From assembly GCA_900315565.1 (NCBI GenBank), contig OMZS01000025.1, forward strand, positions 1 to 53,657: a stretch of DNA of 53,657 nucleotides. Reading direction: 5' to 3'. This document shows positions 25,427 through 33,887 of the stretch, in pieces (position 1 is the first letter of the stretch; every line of letters starts with the position of its first letter). Under the pieces are notes generated by a model. It made no database searches, was not told where the DNA came from, and saw only the letters and a list, made by a program, of their open reading frames with translations. A program made the translations under genes and the position numbers. Origin of the DNA: an uncultured Prevotellaceae bacterium. GTDB lineage: Bacteria; Bacteroidota; Bacteroidia; Bacteroidales; Bacteroidaceae.

Positions 25427-26290
25427 ATGAGACAACTGAAAATCACAAAATCGATAACAAATCGAGAGAGTGCTTCTCTCGATAAATACCTTCAGGAAAT
25501 CGGACACGAAGAGCTGATTTCTGTAGAAGAAGAGGTGGAATTGGCTCAGCGCATTCGTCAGGGTGACCGTAAGGCACTTGAAAAACTGACCAAGGCAAAC
25601 CTGAGATTTGTGGTTTCGGTGGCTAAGCAATATCAGAATCAGGGGCTCAGTCTGCCCGACCTAATCAACGAGGGCAATCTGGGACTGATAAAGGCAGCTG
25701 AGAAATTCGACGAGACGCGAGGGTTTAAGTTCATTTCGTATGCCGTGTGGTGGATTAGGCAGAGCATTCTGCAGGCCATAGCCGAACAAAGCCGCATCGT
25801 TAGGCTTCCGCTCAATCAGGTGAGTTCGGTGAACAAAATCAACCGCATTCTGAATAAGTTTGAACAAGAGAACGAGCGCCGCCCGAGCATAGAGGAAATT
25901 GCAGACAAGGTGGACCTGCCGCACGAGAAGATAGAAGACGCCATGAAAGTGGGTAACCGCCACGTTTCGGTGGACGCGCCCTTCTTAGACAGCGAGGACA
26001 ACAGTCTGCTTGACATTCTTCCCAACGAAGACTCGCCCATGGCCGACCGCGCGCTGGTATTGGAATCGCTACGCGACGAAATCAACCGGGCGCTGCTCAC
26101 ACTCAACGAACGCGAGCGAAACATCATCGAGGCCTTCTTCGGCATCAACCAGCCCGAGATGACACTCGAAGAAATTGGCGACAAATACGGTCTGACGCGC
26201 GAACGCGTGAGACAAATCAAGGAAAAGGCCATCAGACGACTGCGCCACAACACCAAAAACAAGTTGCTAAAGACATATTTAGGACAATGA
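25427..26290 (+). CDS. rpoD: Primary RNA polymerase sigma factor, Bacteroidetes RpoD type
   Basis: The 287-residue sigma-70 protein has region 1.2 ([16 protein letters not shown]), region 2 ([42 protein letters not shown]), region 3 ([12 protein letters not shown]) and region 4 ([33 protein letters not shown]). The short N-terminus without region 1.1 is typical of the Bacteroidetes housekeeping factor, which reads the -33/-7 promoters seen across this window. Its stop overlaps the start of the next gene (ATGA at 26287), so rpoD leads an operon that may include the kinase-peptidase-PqqD cassette. Confidence 0.95.
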   Translation: MRQLKITKSITNRESASLDKYLQEIGHEELISVEEEVELAQRIRQGDRKALEKLTKANLRFVVSVAKQYQNQGLSLPDLINEGNLGLIKAAEKFDETRGFKFISYAVWWIRQSILQAIAEQSRIVRLPLNQVSSVNKINRILNKFEQENERRPSIEEIADKVDLPHEKIEDAMKVGNRHVSVDAPFLDSEDNSLLDILPNEDSPMADRALVLESLRDEINRALLTLNERERNIIEAFFGINQPEMTLEEIGDKYGLTRERVRQIKEKAIRRLRHNTKNKLLKTYLGQ

Positions 26291-26835
26291 AATATTTGAA
26301 GACAACAGCAGCCCTGCTGCTTATTATGCTGCTGGGAGTAACCATCAATGCTACGGCCGGAAACGAGCGTGTTCCGAAAATCTACGCTTTCGGCTTTGCG
26401 GCTTCGTTCAACGACTCAACTGTTTATATTACTGATATTCAGGAAATAGAAAACGTTTGGGTGAACGAAAAAAACAACTTCCTGCTGGATCGCGAATCTT
26501 ACTCCAATCAGCTGAAAGAATACTTGCAAAGCAAGAACCAGCGAAACCGCACCTGTATTATCAGCTACGCCTTCAAGCGCAAAGACGCCGAGAAGAAACT
26601 GCTGAAAATGAAGAAACGCTACAATGCTGCCAACCATTACGATGTGCGCGTCATTATGCCTGCGGAATTCAGTTTCAAAGCCGTTGAGCCCACAATGAAC
26701 CTCCTTCAGGAGAAACCGCTCAGCAAGGCTGAAAAGAAAGCCCAGAAGAAATCGCAGAAAAAGGCTGTAAAAGATGCCAAGAAAGCAAAGAAAGAGGAGC
26801 GAAAAGAAAGCAAAAAGCAAGTTGAGAAGAAATAG
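26287..26835 (+). CDS. Unknown secreted protein with a Lys-rich tail
   Basis: I do not recognise this 182-residue protein. It has a signal peptide ([20 protein letters not shown] to about TAG), a compact middle part (about 30-145; [40 protein letters not shown]) and a highly basic tail of about 40 residues made of K/A/E ([10 protein letters not shown] and similar). It overlaps rpoD by 4 bases, implying coupled translation with the housekeeping sigma factor. The kinase-like gene begins 33 bases later. Export plus a polybasic tail suggests contact with anionic surface polymers, but this is a guess. Confidence 0.8.
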   Translation: MKYLKTTAALLLIMLLGVTINATAGNERVPKIYAFGFAASFNDSTVYITDIQEIENVWVNEKNNFLLDRESYSNQLKEYLQSKNQRNRTCIISYAFKRKDAEKKLLKMKKRYNAANHYDVRVIMPAEFSFKAVEPTMNLLQEKPLSKAEKKAQKKSQKKAVKDAKKAKKEERKESKKQVEKK

Positions 26836-26868
26836 ACATTAAACACCACACAAATCGCACCAAAAAGA

Positions 26869-27762
26869 ATGGCAGACACCAGCGTTAACAACTTCGTCAT
26901 TGCCGAACACTATATCAGAATCATATTTAAGGACACTCGCAGAAACAACATGTCTCTGCTGCGTTCGTTCGAACCGTTCAGAACAGCCGAAAGTCTGTCT
27001 GGCGGTTTGTTTTTTCAACTCACCGTCGATGACTCCCTGCAGCCCAAGCGCGAGGGCCGCGAGCGCATACGCACCTTCGACACGGGTAACGGCGACACCG
27101 TGGTGGACCGTTATCCCGACGGAGGATACCAATTTATCATCAAGGACATACGCGGAGGCGAATGCTGTCTCTTACAGGCTAACAAAGACTTTAGCAACTG
27201 TCAATGCGCACTGAACGGCAACTACGACATGCGCTGTTTCGGGCTCAACAATGCGCTGATGCTGGTTTTTGCCTTTGCCGGAAGCCATCAGCAGACGCTG
27301 CTCATCCATGCCTCGCTCGTCAGACACAACGGCCGGGGCTATGCCTTCATTGCCAAAAGCGGAACAGGCAAAAGCACGCACGTTAGTCTCTGGCTGCGCC
27401 ATATTCCTAACTGCGACCTGATGAACGACGACAACCCCATCATCCGCATCATTGACGGACAGCCCTACATCTACGGCGGACCCTGGAGCGGAAAGACACC
27501 CTGCTACCGGCAGGTGAAAGCGCCGCTTGGAGCCGTCACACGCATCGACCGAGCACCCGAGAACAGCATCGAAAAACTGCCGCCCATCGAGGCATTCGCC
27601 AGTTTTCTGCCCTCTTGCTCGTCGATGAAATGGGACAATGATATTTTCAACAACGTCTGCAACACGGTCACAAAAGTAGTGGAAACAACGGGCATCTACA
27701 CTCTGCATTGTCTGCCCAACAAAGAAGCCGCCATACTATGCCACAAAACAATATCCCAATAA
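26869..27762 (+). CDS. HPr kinase-like (PadeK/HprK-fold) serine kinase
   Basis: A 297-residue protein without signal peptide. A Walker A loop AKSGTGKSTH (Lys168) is followed by DLMNDDNPIIR, the position of the second nucleotide/metal motif in HprK-type kinases, and YGGPWSGKTPCY. The architecture matches the short HprK-like kinases found beside PqqD-type proteins in peptide-modification clusters, for example those that phosphorylate lasso precursors. True HprK is not expected because no HPr-type gene is nearby. The next two genes (S24/S26 peptidase and PqqD) follow closely, so the three form a cassette. The substrate is unknown. Confidence 0.8.
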   Translation: MADTSVNNFVIAEHYIRIIFKDTRRNNMSLLRSFEPFRTAESLSGGLFFQLTVDDSLQPKREGRERIRTFDTGNGDTVVDRYPDGGYQFIIKDIRGGECCLLQANKDFSNCQCALNGNYDMRCFGLNNALMLVFAFAGSHQQTLLIHASLVRHNGRGYAFIAKSGTGKSTHVSLWLRHIPNCDLMNDDNPIIRIIDGQPYIYGGPWSGKTPCYRQVKAPLGAVTRIDRAPENSIEKLPPIEAFASFLPSCSSMKWDNDIFNNVCNTVTKVVETTGIYTLHCLPNKEAAILCHKTISQ

Positions 27763-27773
27763 CCGAAGTGAAA

Positions 27774-28223
27774 ATGGCCAATTCGGTGCTGCTGCCCGAA
27801 ATTGTGCGTCTGCTCAACGAAGGCCACACCGTCACCCTGCGCCTGCGGGGATTCAGCATGCGGCCTTTTCTGGAGGACGGACGCGACAAGGCGCTGCTCA
27901 CCAAGGCCGTCTGCCCGAAAGTGGGCGACCCTGTATTGGCTGAAATTGAGCCCAAGCACTTTGTGTTGCACCGCATCATCAGCATTCAGGGTAACAACGT
28001 GGTGCTGCGTGGTGACGGCAATCTGGGCGTTGAGCATTGCAAGCTTGGCGCCGTGAAGGGAGCCGTCATTGGTTTCTACCGCAAAGGGCGCAACAAACTC
28101 GACCGCACCGACGGCAAGAAGTGGCGCACCTACTCGTGGATTTGGACACGCCTCTACCCTATCCGCCGCTATCTGCTGGCCTTCTACCGCCGCATTTGGC
28201 TGCGCCTGTTCAAGCCCATCTAG
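27774..28223 (+). CDS. S24/S26-family peptidase, signal-peptidase-like
   Basis: The 149-residue protein carries the signal peptidase/LexA-type motif LRGFSMRPFLEDGRD (Ser in SM as presumed nucleophile) and later VLHRII with VVLRGDGN, the second conserved box. It has no N-terminal membrane anchor, and the C-terminus is very basic and aromatic (RRYLLAFYRRIWLRLFK), which may bind the membrane. The ATG at 27774 follows the kinase stop by 11 bases and fits the family's usual start; ATG 27738, overlapping the kinase, is an alternative. Between the kinase and PqqD genes, the natural inference is cleavage of a peptide handled by those two. Confidence 0.78.
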   Translation: MANSVLLPEIVRLLNEGHTVTLRLRGFSMRPFLEDGRDKALLTKAVCPKVGDPVLAEIEPKHFVLHRIISIQGNNVVLRGDGNLGVEHCKLGAVKGAVIGFYRKGRNKLDRTDGKKWRTYSWIWTRLYPIRRYLLAFYRRIWLRLFKPI

Positions 28224-28283
28224 GAGATGAAAGATGAAAGATTAAAAAGGAAAGATTAAAAAGGAGAATTAAAGATTAAGAAT

Positions 28284-28556
28284 ATGAAAGCAAAAAAAGG
28301 ATTTAACCTTCGCACCGTGTGTGGCGAGAATATTATTGTTGCCGAGGGCAAAGAAAACATCGACTTCAGCAACATCATCAGCATGAACGAAAGTTCGGCT
28401 TATCTTTGGAGAAAAGTACAGCAAATGGACTCGTTCGATGCAGAGGACATGGCCCGTCTGCTGACCGAGGAATACGAAGTGGACGAAGCCACCGCCTTGG
28501 CTGACACCAAGGTGCTGGCCGCACAATGGCTTCAGGCTGGCATCTGCGAGGAATAA
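28284..28556 (+). CDS. PqqD-family RiPP recognition protein
   Basis: A 90-residue PqqD-like protein: beta-rich N-terminus (KKGFNLRTVCGENIIVAEG), ISMNESSAYLWRKVQ, then helices with LLTEEYEVDEATALADTKVL. PqqD domains bind leader peptides and present them to modifying enzymes. It is the last gene of the rpoD-led cluster and is followed by a strong bidirectional terminator. The 60-bp gap before it is filled with AAAGATTAAAAAGG-type repeats and holds no room for a precursor gene. Confidence 0.85.
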   Translation: MKAKKGFNLRTVCGENIIVAEGKENIDFSNIISMNESSAYLWRKVQQMDSFDAEDMARLLTEEYEVDEATALADTKVLAAQWLQAGICEE

Positions 28557-28633
28557 GAGCAACTTCGGCTGACATTAGACAAAGCCGAAAACATGGAATT
28601 GGGGTTGGGAACGAGCCAACTGCCCAACAAAAT

Positions 28634-28693
28634 AGTGAAGGAGTTAAGATCAACATGCTCAGCTAGAAGCATGGGTGTCTTAACTCCTTCACT
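28634..28693. terminator. Bidirectional terminator between the PqqD and aminotransferase genes
   Basis: AGTGAAGGAGTTAAGA (28634-28649) pairs perfectly with TCTTAACTCCTTCACT (28678-28693), with an inner ATGCT/AGCAT stem. It is followed by TTGTTT on the plus strand and ATTTTGTT on the minus strand, and serves the convergent genes. Confidence 0.88.
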
Positions 28694-28717
28694 TTGTTTA
28701 TAGTTGTCCGGCTATGC

Positions 28718-30031
28718 TCACACCGGGTTGTTCTCCTCGAAAACGGCCATGCGCTCCTCGAGCAGGTCGTATTGGTTGTCGTTAATAAACGACGTACACA
28801 CACGCAGGCCTTCCTGATGGCTGCCCGTAGTAATCAGGCAGATGGCACTCACGCCGTAGTACATCAGTTCGTGGGCAAGCTGGCCCGAAGTCATGCCGGG
28901 ATAGCCAATGGTGAAATAGAATCCGTCGGCAATGGGCTCGTCGAGGTCTTTGTCATAAACCACATAGAAATTGTGGCGGCAGAAAATCTCCTTCAGCCTG
29001 TGGGCGCGCTGTCCGTAAACACTCACCTCGGCACGGAAATCGTAATCGCCGTCGCTGGCAGCTTTCAGCATGGCAGCCATGGCAAACTGGGCACTATGGC
29101 TGGTTCCTGACGAGAGTGCATAAAGCATGCGGGTGGAGAATACCAAACCGAAAGGCAGTCCTTCGTAGCGCTGAGCCAGGTCGGGATAATGGCGATGGAA
29201 CAGCTTGTCGCTGATGCACGTCACACCGATGCGCTCGCCTGCATAGCTGAAAGCCTTCGAGCCGCTGATGAGCAGAATGTAGTTGTCGGTATAGCGGGCA
29301 ACGGTTGGCTGATAAGGAGGCTCAAACGGTGTGCTCAGCTCCTTGCGGAAATCCATGGCAAAGTAGGCCAGGTCTTCCATCACAATGGCATCGTACTGAG
29401 TAGCGAGCGAACCGATGGTCTTCAGCTCGTCCTCGTTCAGGCAAATCCAAGCCGGATTGTTGGGATTGCTATAAATGATAGCACAGATGTTGCCTTTCTG
29501 CAAATAGCTCTCCAGTTTGGGACCCAGTTTGTCGCCACGGAAGTCGTACACGTCGAAGGTCTCGTATTTCACGCCCTGCACCTGCAACTGCATCTTCTGA
29601 ACGGGGAAGCCCGGGTCGATAAACAGTACCGTGTCCTTCTGCTTGTTGGCCTGCGAACAAGTAAGGAACGAAGCAAAGGTTCCCTGCATGGAGCCGCACA
29701 CGGGCACACAGCCCTCGGGAGCAATGTCAACACCGATGAAAGCCTTCACAAATCGCGAAGCCTCTTTTTTCAGCACCGGCGCACCCTGAATGTCGGGATA
29801 CGAGTGGGCAATGCCATCGTTCAGCGCCTTAATTTGTGCATCCACACCCACCTGGGCGGCAGGAAGACCGGGAATGCCCATTTCCATCTTGATAAACTCC
29901 ACGCCACTCTGTTTCTCGGCCATGGCAGCCACTTGTTTCACCTCACGGATGGTGGCTTTGGCAAAATCTTCAATGCCCAACTGGCTCACCAGCTGGTCAA
30001 CTATTTCCTTTCTGATTGGGGTTTCTTTCAT
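28718..30031 (-). CDS. PLP-dependent aminotransferase, class I/II
   Basis: The 437-residue fold-type I aminotransferase shows IYSNPNNPAWICL (substrate/PLP Asn), VMEDLAYFAMD and the Schiff-base lysine in SGSKAFSYAGERIG. The N-terminal ~60 residues are helical. The substrate is not clear from sequence; aromatic or branched amino acids are possible, which would suit the indolepyruvate oxidoreductase genes close by, but that link is inference. It has its own promoter (30054-30084), divergent from the lipoprotein gene. Confidence 0.88.
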   Translation of the reverse strand: MKETPIRKEIVDQLVSQLGIEDFAKATIREVKQVAAMAEKQSGVEFIKMEMGIPGLPAAQVGVDAQIKALNDGIAHSYPDIQGAPVLKKEASRFVKAFIGVDIAPEGCVPVCGSMQGTFASFLTCSQANKQKDTVLFIDPGFPVQKMQLQVQGVKYETFDVYDFRGDKLGPKLESYLQKGNICAIIYSNPNNPAWICLNEDELKTIGSLATQYDAIVMEDLAYFAMDFRKELSTPFEPPYQPTVARYTDNYILLISGSKAFSYAGERIGVTCISDKLFHRHYPDLAQRYEGLPFGLVFSTRMLYALSSGTSHSAQFAMAAMLKAASDGDYDFRAEVSVYGQRAHRLKEIFCRHNFYVVYDKDLDEPIADGFYFTIGYPGMTSGQLAHELMYYGVSAICLITTGSHQEGLRVCTSFINDNQYDLLEERMAVFEENNPV

Positions 30032-30053
30032 GTTGATTGTTGGTTTAGAGCGA

Positions 30054-30084
30054 CAAAGTTACTCATAAAACACGAAAAAGCAAA
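30054..30084 (-). promoter_or_regulatory. Promoter of the aminotransferase gene
   Basis: Minus-strand TTTG (30081-30084), a 19-bp spacer and TAACTTTG (30054-30061), 23 bases before the ATG. Back to back with the next promoter. Confidence 0.75.
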
Positions 30085-30091
30085 GAAAAAG

Positions 30092-30122
30092 TTGCATTTT
30101 CATTTGCTTCTTTGTATCTTTG
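30092..30122 (+). promoter_or_regulatory. Promoter of the LamG-like lipoprotein gene
   Basis: TTGC (30092-30095), a 19-bp spacer and TATCTTTG (30115-30122), about 48 bases before the ATG at 30170. Confidence 0.6.
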
Positions 30123-30169
30123 TCGCAAATAAACTCATCACTAACAATCATTTTAAACACATTCAGTCC

Positions 30170-30940
30170 ATGAAAAAAGTTTATCTAGCACTCATGTGCA
30201 TGGCAAGCCTCGCTATGATGACGGCTTGCGGAGGCAAAAAGGCTGACCAGGCCGATGCCGTGAAAGAGAATACCGAAGCTGTTGAAAACGCCGACGGCCA
30301 GCAAGCCGATGCCGAAGCCAATGCCGACGAACAGGCCGTGGCCAACCCTGCCGACGCCAAACCCCTTGACCTGGCTGCCCTCTATGCCAGCGGCGACTTC
30401 AAGCCCGGCCAGGCAGTCATTTTCGAAGACAACCTGGCCAACGAGAAAGACGGCGAGCTGCCCTCGAAGTGGGATCTCAAGGAAGGCAGCGTGGAAGTGA
30501 AAGAGTGTGCCGGCCGCAATGTGCTCAGCCTTGGCGGCGAATCAAGCATCATCGACCCGCAACTTAACGGCAAATCAAACTTCCTTACCGAGGTATGGAA
30601 CATGGAATACGAGTATTTCGCCAACGACGGCCAGCAGCATGAAATCAGGTTCTTCAAGAGCGATGACGAGCAAATAGGCTACTTGCGCATTTGGGGCGAC
30701 GGCACGGAATACCACTTCACAAAGACTGACGAAGAAAACCTTGACGGCAACAATACCAACCTTGGCAATCTCATCAAGAAAGGATGGAACCATGTGGCTG
30801 TTGGTTACAAGGAAGGCAACGTGAAGATTTACATCAACGGCAAGCGCCTCTTCAACCTTCCCAACGTTCTGCAGCCCTACGGCTTTAGACTCGCTGGCCA
30901 AGAAGGCCATTATTTCACCAACATTCGTGTGACGAAGTAA
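30170..30940 (+). CDS. Lipoprotein with concanavalin/LamG-like domain
   Basis: A 256-residue protein with a lipobox (ASLAMMTAC, Cys about residue 20). An acidic low-complexity linker follows (about 25-65, rich in A, D, E, N), then a beta-sandwich-like domain of the laminin G/concanavalin type (WDLKEGSVEVKE, FFKSDDEQIGYLRIW, WNHVAVGYKEGNVKIYING). Such lipoproteins sit in the outer membrane and often bind glycans. A frame extending upstream to 29189 is antisense to the aminotransferase gene; the start at 30170 is set by the signal peptide and the promoter at 30092-30122. A strong terminator follows. Confidence 0.85.
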   Translation: MKKVYLALMCMASLAMMTACGGKKADQADAVKENTEAVENADGQQADAEANADEQAVANPADAKPLDLAALYASGDFKPGQAVIFEDNLANEKDGELPSKWDLKEGSVEVKECAGRNVLSLGGESSIIDPQLNGKSNFLTEVWNMEYEYFANDGQQHEIRFFKSDDEQIGYLRIWGDGTEYHFTKTDEENLDGNNTNLGNLIKKGWNHVAVGYKEGNVKIYINGKRLFNLPNVLQPYGFRLAGQEGHYFTNIRVTK

Positions 30941-30958
30941 AACCCTCAAACACCTTAT

Positions 30959-30999
30959 TACCAAGAAAGCCTCCCAGCATTTGGAAGGCTTTCTTGGTA
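30959..30999. terminator. Bidirectional terminator, lipoprotein / iorB
   Basis: TACCAAGAAAGCCT (30959-30972) pairs with AGGCTTTCTTGGTA (30986-30999) between convergent genes. Confidence 0.82.
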
Positions 31000-31020
31000 T
31001 AGATACGCTTTGTCAAGAAT

Positions 31021-31593
31021 CTATTTCTGCGCCTCACGGCCAATGGCCAGTGCCTTGATGTTGGCATCGACCACGGCTTCGCCCTTGCGCCCGAACACGC
31101 GGCGGATGGCATTCTCCAGTTTGTCGTACTCAATGCCGAGAGCCTTCTGAGCGGCTCCGAGCAGAATGACGTTGGCCGAACGGGGAACGGCGTTATCCTT
31201 GGCAGCTTTCTCAATGTCGAGAACAATGACATTCTTCACCTTTTGCAAATCGTTCATAATCACCTCTATGTCAGGATAATTAGGAATATTCACAAAAGGC
31301 GCGCTCGAAGTGATAATCCAGCCCTCGCTGCTCAGATAAGGCAAGTAGCGCAATGCCTCCATAGGTTCCATAGAGATAATCACGTCGGCCTGTCCCAGCG
31401 GAATCAGGTCGCTGTTGATGGGTTCCGACGATATGCGCAGATTGCTCTGCACGTCGCCGCCGCGTTGCGACATGCCGTGTACCTCTGCCTGCTTGATGTA
31501 CAGGTTCTCATTGAGTGCGGCCTCGCCGATGATGGTTGCGATGGAGAGAATACCTTGTCCTCCCACTCCGCAAAGTATAATGTCTGTCTTCAT
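31021..31593 (-). CDS. iorB: Indolepyruvate ferredoxin oxidoreductase, beta subunit
   Basis: A 190-residue gamma-type subunit of 2-oxoacid:ferredoxin oxidoreductases: CGVGGQGILSIATIIGEAAL at the N-terminus, EVHGMSQRGGDVQS, and RSANVILLGAAQKALGI. With IorA it oxidatively decarboxylates aryl pyruvates to aryl-acetyl-CoA, or the reverse. In most genomes iorA and iorB are adjacent; here a 611-bp repeat-flanked element separates them by 639 bases. Whether iorB is still transcribed from the iorA promoter is uncertain. Confidence 0.93.
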   Translation of the reverse strand: MKTDIILCGVGGQGILSIATIIGEAALNENLYIKQAEVHGMSQRGGDVQSNLRISSEPINSDLIPLGQADVIISMEPMEALRYLPYLSSEGWIITSSAPFVNIPNYPDIEVIMNDLQKVKNVIVLDIEKAAKDNAVPRSANVILLGAAQKALGIEYDKLENAIRRVFGRKGEAVVDANIKALAIGREAQK

Positions 31594-31618
31594 TATCTTT
31601 TAATGCTTAATATTTTAG

Positions 31619-32229
31619 TCTTACCGTAAACGGCCTATCAAAAACCAATTAAAACAATACTGCACAAATAAAAACAAAGTATATAATCAATTCTGCACTT
31701 CATCACAGGGAAAAACATCTTGTTAAAAATAACTGATGGTTTTTGTAGCTGGGTCATAATAGTATTTTTCGCATTCGTCCATAATTGGTGCAAAATTATA
31801 CAATATTCCTATTCTTATCCCTGCTGTGCGCATATAGTTCCATAACTGAAGTCGCTCATGAACACCCAACTTCTCAATGGCCTTGCACTCAAGAAAGATT
31901 TTGTCCTTGCAAAGGAAATCAACAAAGAGTTTGTGTTCTAATTCAATCCCTCTGAAAAAGGGCTTGAAAAAATACTCTTTCACGTACTTTATTCCTGCTT
32001 GCTCAAATGCAATCTTCAGAGAGTCTTGATAAACATATTCCGTCAGCTCTGGACCTTGCTCATGATGTACGGCCTGACAACAACCTACAACATCATAAAC
32101 AAATTGTTTTAACTGTTCACGTAAATCTGATTCTAAGATCTTTTTCTCAAACATTTAACGTAAAAATAGAATTGTTTTTCTTTGTGCAATATTGTTTTTC
32201 TTTGTTTTTGAAAGGCGCGAAGCGTAAGA
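31619..32229. mobile_element. Element with inverted repeats carrying a GxxExxY gene
   Basis: Left arm 31619-31677 and right arm 32172-32229 are ~58-bp imperfect inverted repeats; the inner 44 positions have about six mismatches. Both contain CAAAAAC, AAAACAAT and TGCACAAA words in the same order. The only ORF inside is the GxxExxY gene. The right arm begins 3 bases beyond the iorA stop, and the left arm ends 25 bases before the iorB start, so the element splits an operon. The arms are nearly the same as those of the miniature element at 34021-34147 and related to that at 52169-52284. No target-site duplication is clear. I infer a mobile or formerly mobile unit. Confidence 0.7.
31723..32154 (-). 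CDS. GxxExxY-family protein, PD-(D/E)XK nuclease-like
   Basis: A 143-residue protein with the family signature in HHEQGPELTEYVY (Gly34 ... Glu39-x2-Tyr42). A nuclease-like core follows: Asp79 in LFVDFL, then Glu89-x-Lys91 in FLECKAIEKLG, the spacing expected for D...ExK of PD-(D/E)XK enzymes. Members are 120-140 residues, often multi-copy in Bacteroidetes, and have no established function. It is the sole cargo of a repeat-flanked element between iorA and iorB and reads in the same direction as them. All putative active-site residues are present, so it is probably not decayed. Confidence 0.88.
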   Translation of the reverse strand: MFEKKILESDLREQLKQFVYDVVGCCQAVHHEQGPELTEYVYQDSLKIAFEQAGIKYVKEYFFKPFFRGIELEHKLFVDFLCKDKIFLECKAIEKLGVHERLQLWNYMRTAGIRIGILYNFAPIMDECEKYYYDPATKTISYF

Positions 32230-32232
32230 TCA

Positions 32233-33840
32233 CTACTCTTTCTTTGCTCTCTTTTGTTTCAGATGGCGCTGTAGCGTTTGCATGCACTCGCGGCGCGGGA
32301 TGATGACGCTGGTGCCGTGATAGTTGATCTCATCGCGCATGAGCTGGGTGATTTCCGGCATGTTCTTGGCCAGAGGCACCACCACGTGAAGATGCTCTTC
32401 GCTCAGACCCAGCCCGCGGCAGATGGCCTCGAACTTGTTGGTGCCGGCCGAGTCCTGTCCGCCCGTCATGGCAGTAGTGAGATTGTCGCTGATGATGACG
32501 GTGATGTCGGCATTTTCGTTGATAGCGTCCAAGAGGCCCGTCATGCCTGAGTGAGTGAAAGTGGAGTCACCAATGATGGCTACCGAAGGCCACTGGCCAG
32601 CGTCGGCGGCACCCTTGGCCATGGTGATGCTCGCACCCATGTCCACGCACGAGTGGATGGCTTTGTAGGGCGGCAGGAAACCGAGCGTGTAGCAACCAAT
32701 GTCGCCAAACACGCGGGCGTTCTCATACTCACGCAACACCTCGTTCAGGGCAGTATAGACATCGCGGTGGCCACAGCCCTGACAGAGCATGGGCGGACGC
32801 GGAGCCACATCGTCACAGGCGGCATAGTTCTCGGCCACGGGCAGTCCCAGCGCACGGCGCACCACGTCGGGGTTCAGCTCGCCCGTGCGGGGCAGCTCGC
32901 CCGAAAGACGGCCTTTCACCTCAGCATTGCCGGGCATCACGCCGCGCAGCATGTCCTCGATGAACGGCTGACCCTCTTCCACCACGAGCACAGCATCGCA
33001 CTCGGCTGTCATGCGGCGCACCAGCTCTTTGGGCAACGGATACTGAGAAACCTTCAGCACAGGATAAGGACACTGGCCGTTCTGGAAACTTTCCATCACG
33101 TAGTTGTAGCCAATGCCACTGGCAATGATACCCAGCGAATGGTCGGTGCCCTCTACATATTTATTATACTGGCTCTCCACGGCCATCTGCTCGAGCTCAG
33201 CCTGCTGAGCCGTCACCACCACGTTGCGGCGGCGTGCATTGGCCGGCAGCAACACCCAGTTGGCAGCCTTGGCATCGTAGTTCAGGGCGTTCTGCTTGCG
33301 AGCCTCGTCTTTAATCTCCACCACGGCGCGCGAGTGAGCCATGCGTGTGGTAACGCGCATCAAAACTGGCAGCTGAATGCGCTCAGAAAGGTCGTAGGCA
33401 AAGGCCATCATGTCGTAAGCCTCCTGCTGCGAGCTGGGCTCCAGCGTGGGAATCATGGCAAACTTGCCGTAGAAACGGCTGTCCTGCTCGTCCTGCGACG
33501 AGTGCATGCTGGGGTCGTCGGCCACCAGCACGATGATGCCGCCGTTAGTGCCCGTCATGGCAGAGTTGACAAACGGGTCGGCGCACACATTCAGGCCAAC
33601 GTGCTTCATGCAAACCAGCGCGCGCTTGCCCATGTACGACATGCCCAGCGCGGCCTCCATGGCAGTTTTCTCGTTGGTTGACCAGCGGCTGTGAACGCCG
33701 CGCTCCTTGGCCAGCGGCGACTCTTGAATGTACTCAGTAATTTCGGTCGAGGGCGTACCAGGATAAGCATAAACACCGCTCAATCCGGCATCGAGCGCAC
33801 CCTGCGCTATCGCCTCGTCACCTAAAAGTAACTTTTTCAT
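32233..33840 (-). CDS. iorA: Indolepyruvate ferredoxin oxidoreductase, alpha subunit
   Basis: The 535-residue subunit binds thiamine diphosphate. The N-terminal pyrimidine domain has YAYPGTPSTEITEYI; the C-terminal pyrophosphate domain has PPMLCQGCGHRDVYTAL, FGDIGCYTLGF and IIGDSTFTHSGMTGLLDAIN (GDS ... N motif). Archaeal IorA continues with a ferredoxin-type 4Fe-4S region; here the protein ends soon after the TPP domain with a basic tail and no CxxCxxC cluster, so electrons must leave by another route. It has a consensus promoter (33888-33919). Its stop abuts the GxxExxY element. Confidence 0.93.
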   Translation of the reverse strand: MKKLLLGDEAIAQGALDAGLSGVYAYPGTPSTEITEYIQESPLAKERGVHSRWSTNEKTAMEAALGMSYMGKRALVCMKHVGLNVCADPFVNSAMTGTNGGIIVLVADDPSMHSSQDEQDSRFYGKFAMIPTLEPSSQQEAYDMMAFAYDLSERIQLPVLMRVTTRMAHSRAVVEIKDEARKQNALNYDAKAANWVLLPANARRRNVVVTAQQAELEQMAVESQYNKYVEGTDHSLGIIASGIGYNYVMESFQNGQCPYPVLKVSQYPLPKELVRRMTAECDAVLVVEEGQPFIEDMLRGVMPGNAEVKGRLSGELPRTGELNPDVVRRALGLPVAENYAACDDVAPRPPMLCQGCGHRDVYTALNEVLREYENARVFGDIGCYTLGFLPPYKAIHSCVDMGASITMAKGAADAGQWPSVAIIGDSTFTHSGMTGLLDAINENADITVIISDNLTTAMTGGQDSAGTNKFEAICRGLGLSEEHLHVVVPLAKNMPEITQLMRDEINYHGTSVIIPRRECMQTLQRHLKQKRAKKE

Positions 33841-33887
33841 AATGATATTAAATGAACAAATTGATAAGATTTTTCTCCATTAGCCTA

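Noticed and set aside
29189-30169. Long upstream extension of the lipoprotein frame
   Set aside because: Antisense to the aminotransferase; the lipoprotein signal and the promoter set the start at 30170.
32551-33681. 376-codon plus-strand ORF
   Set aside because: Antisense to iorA.
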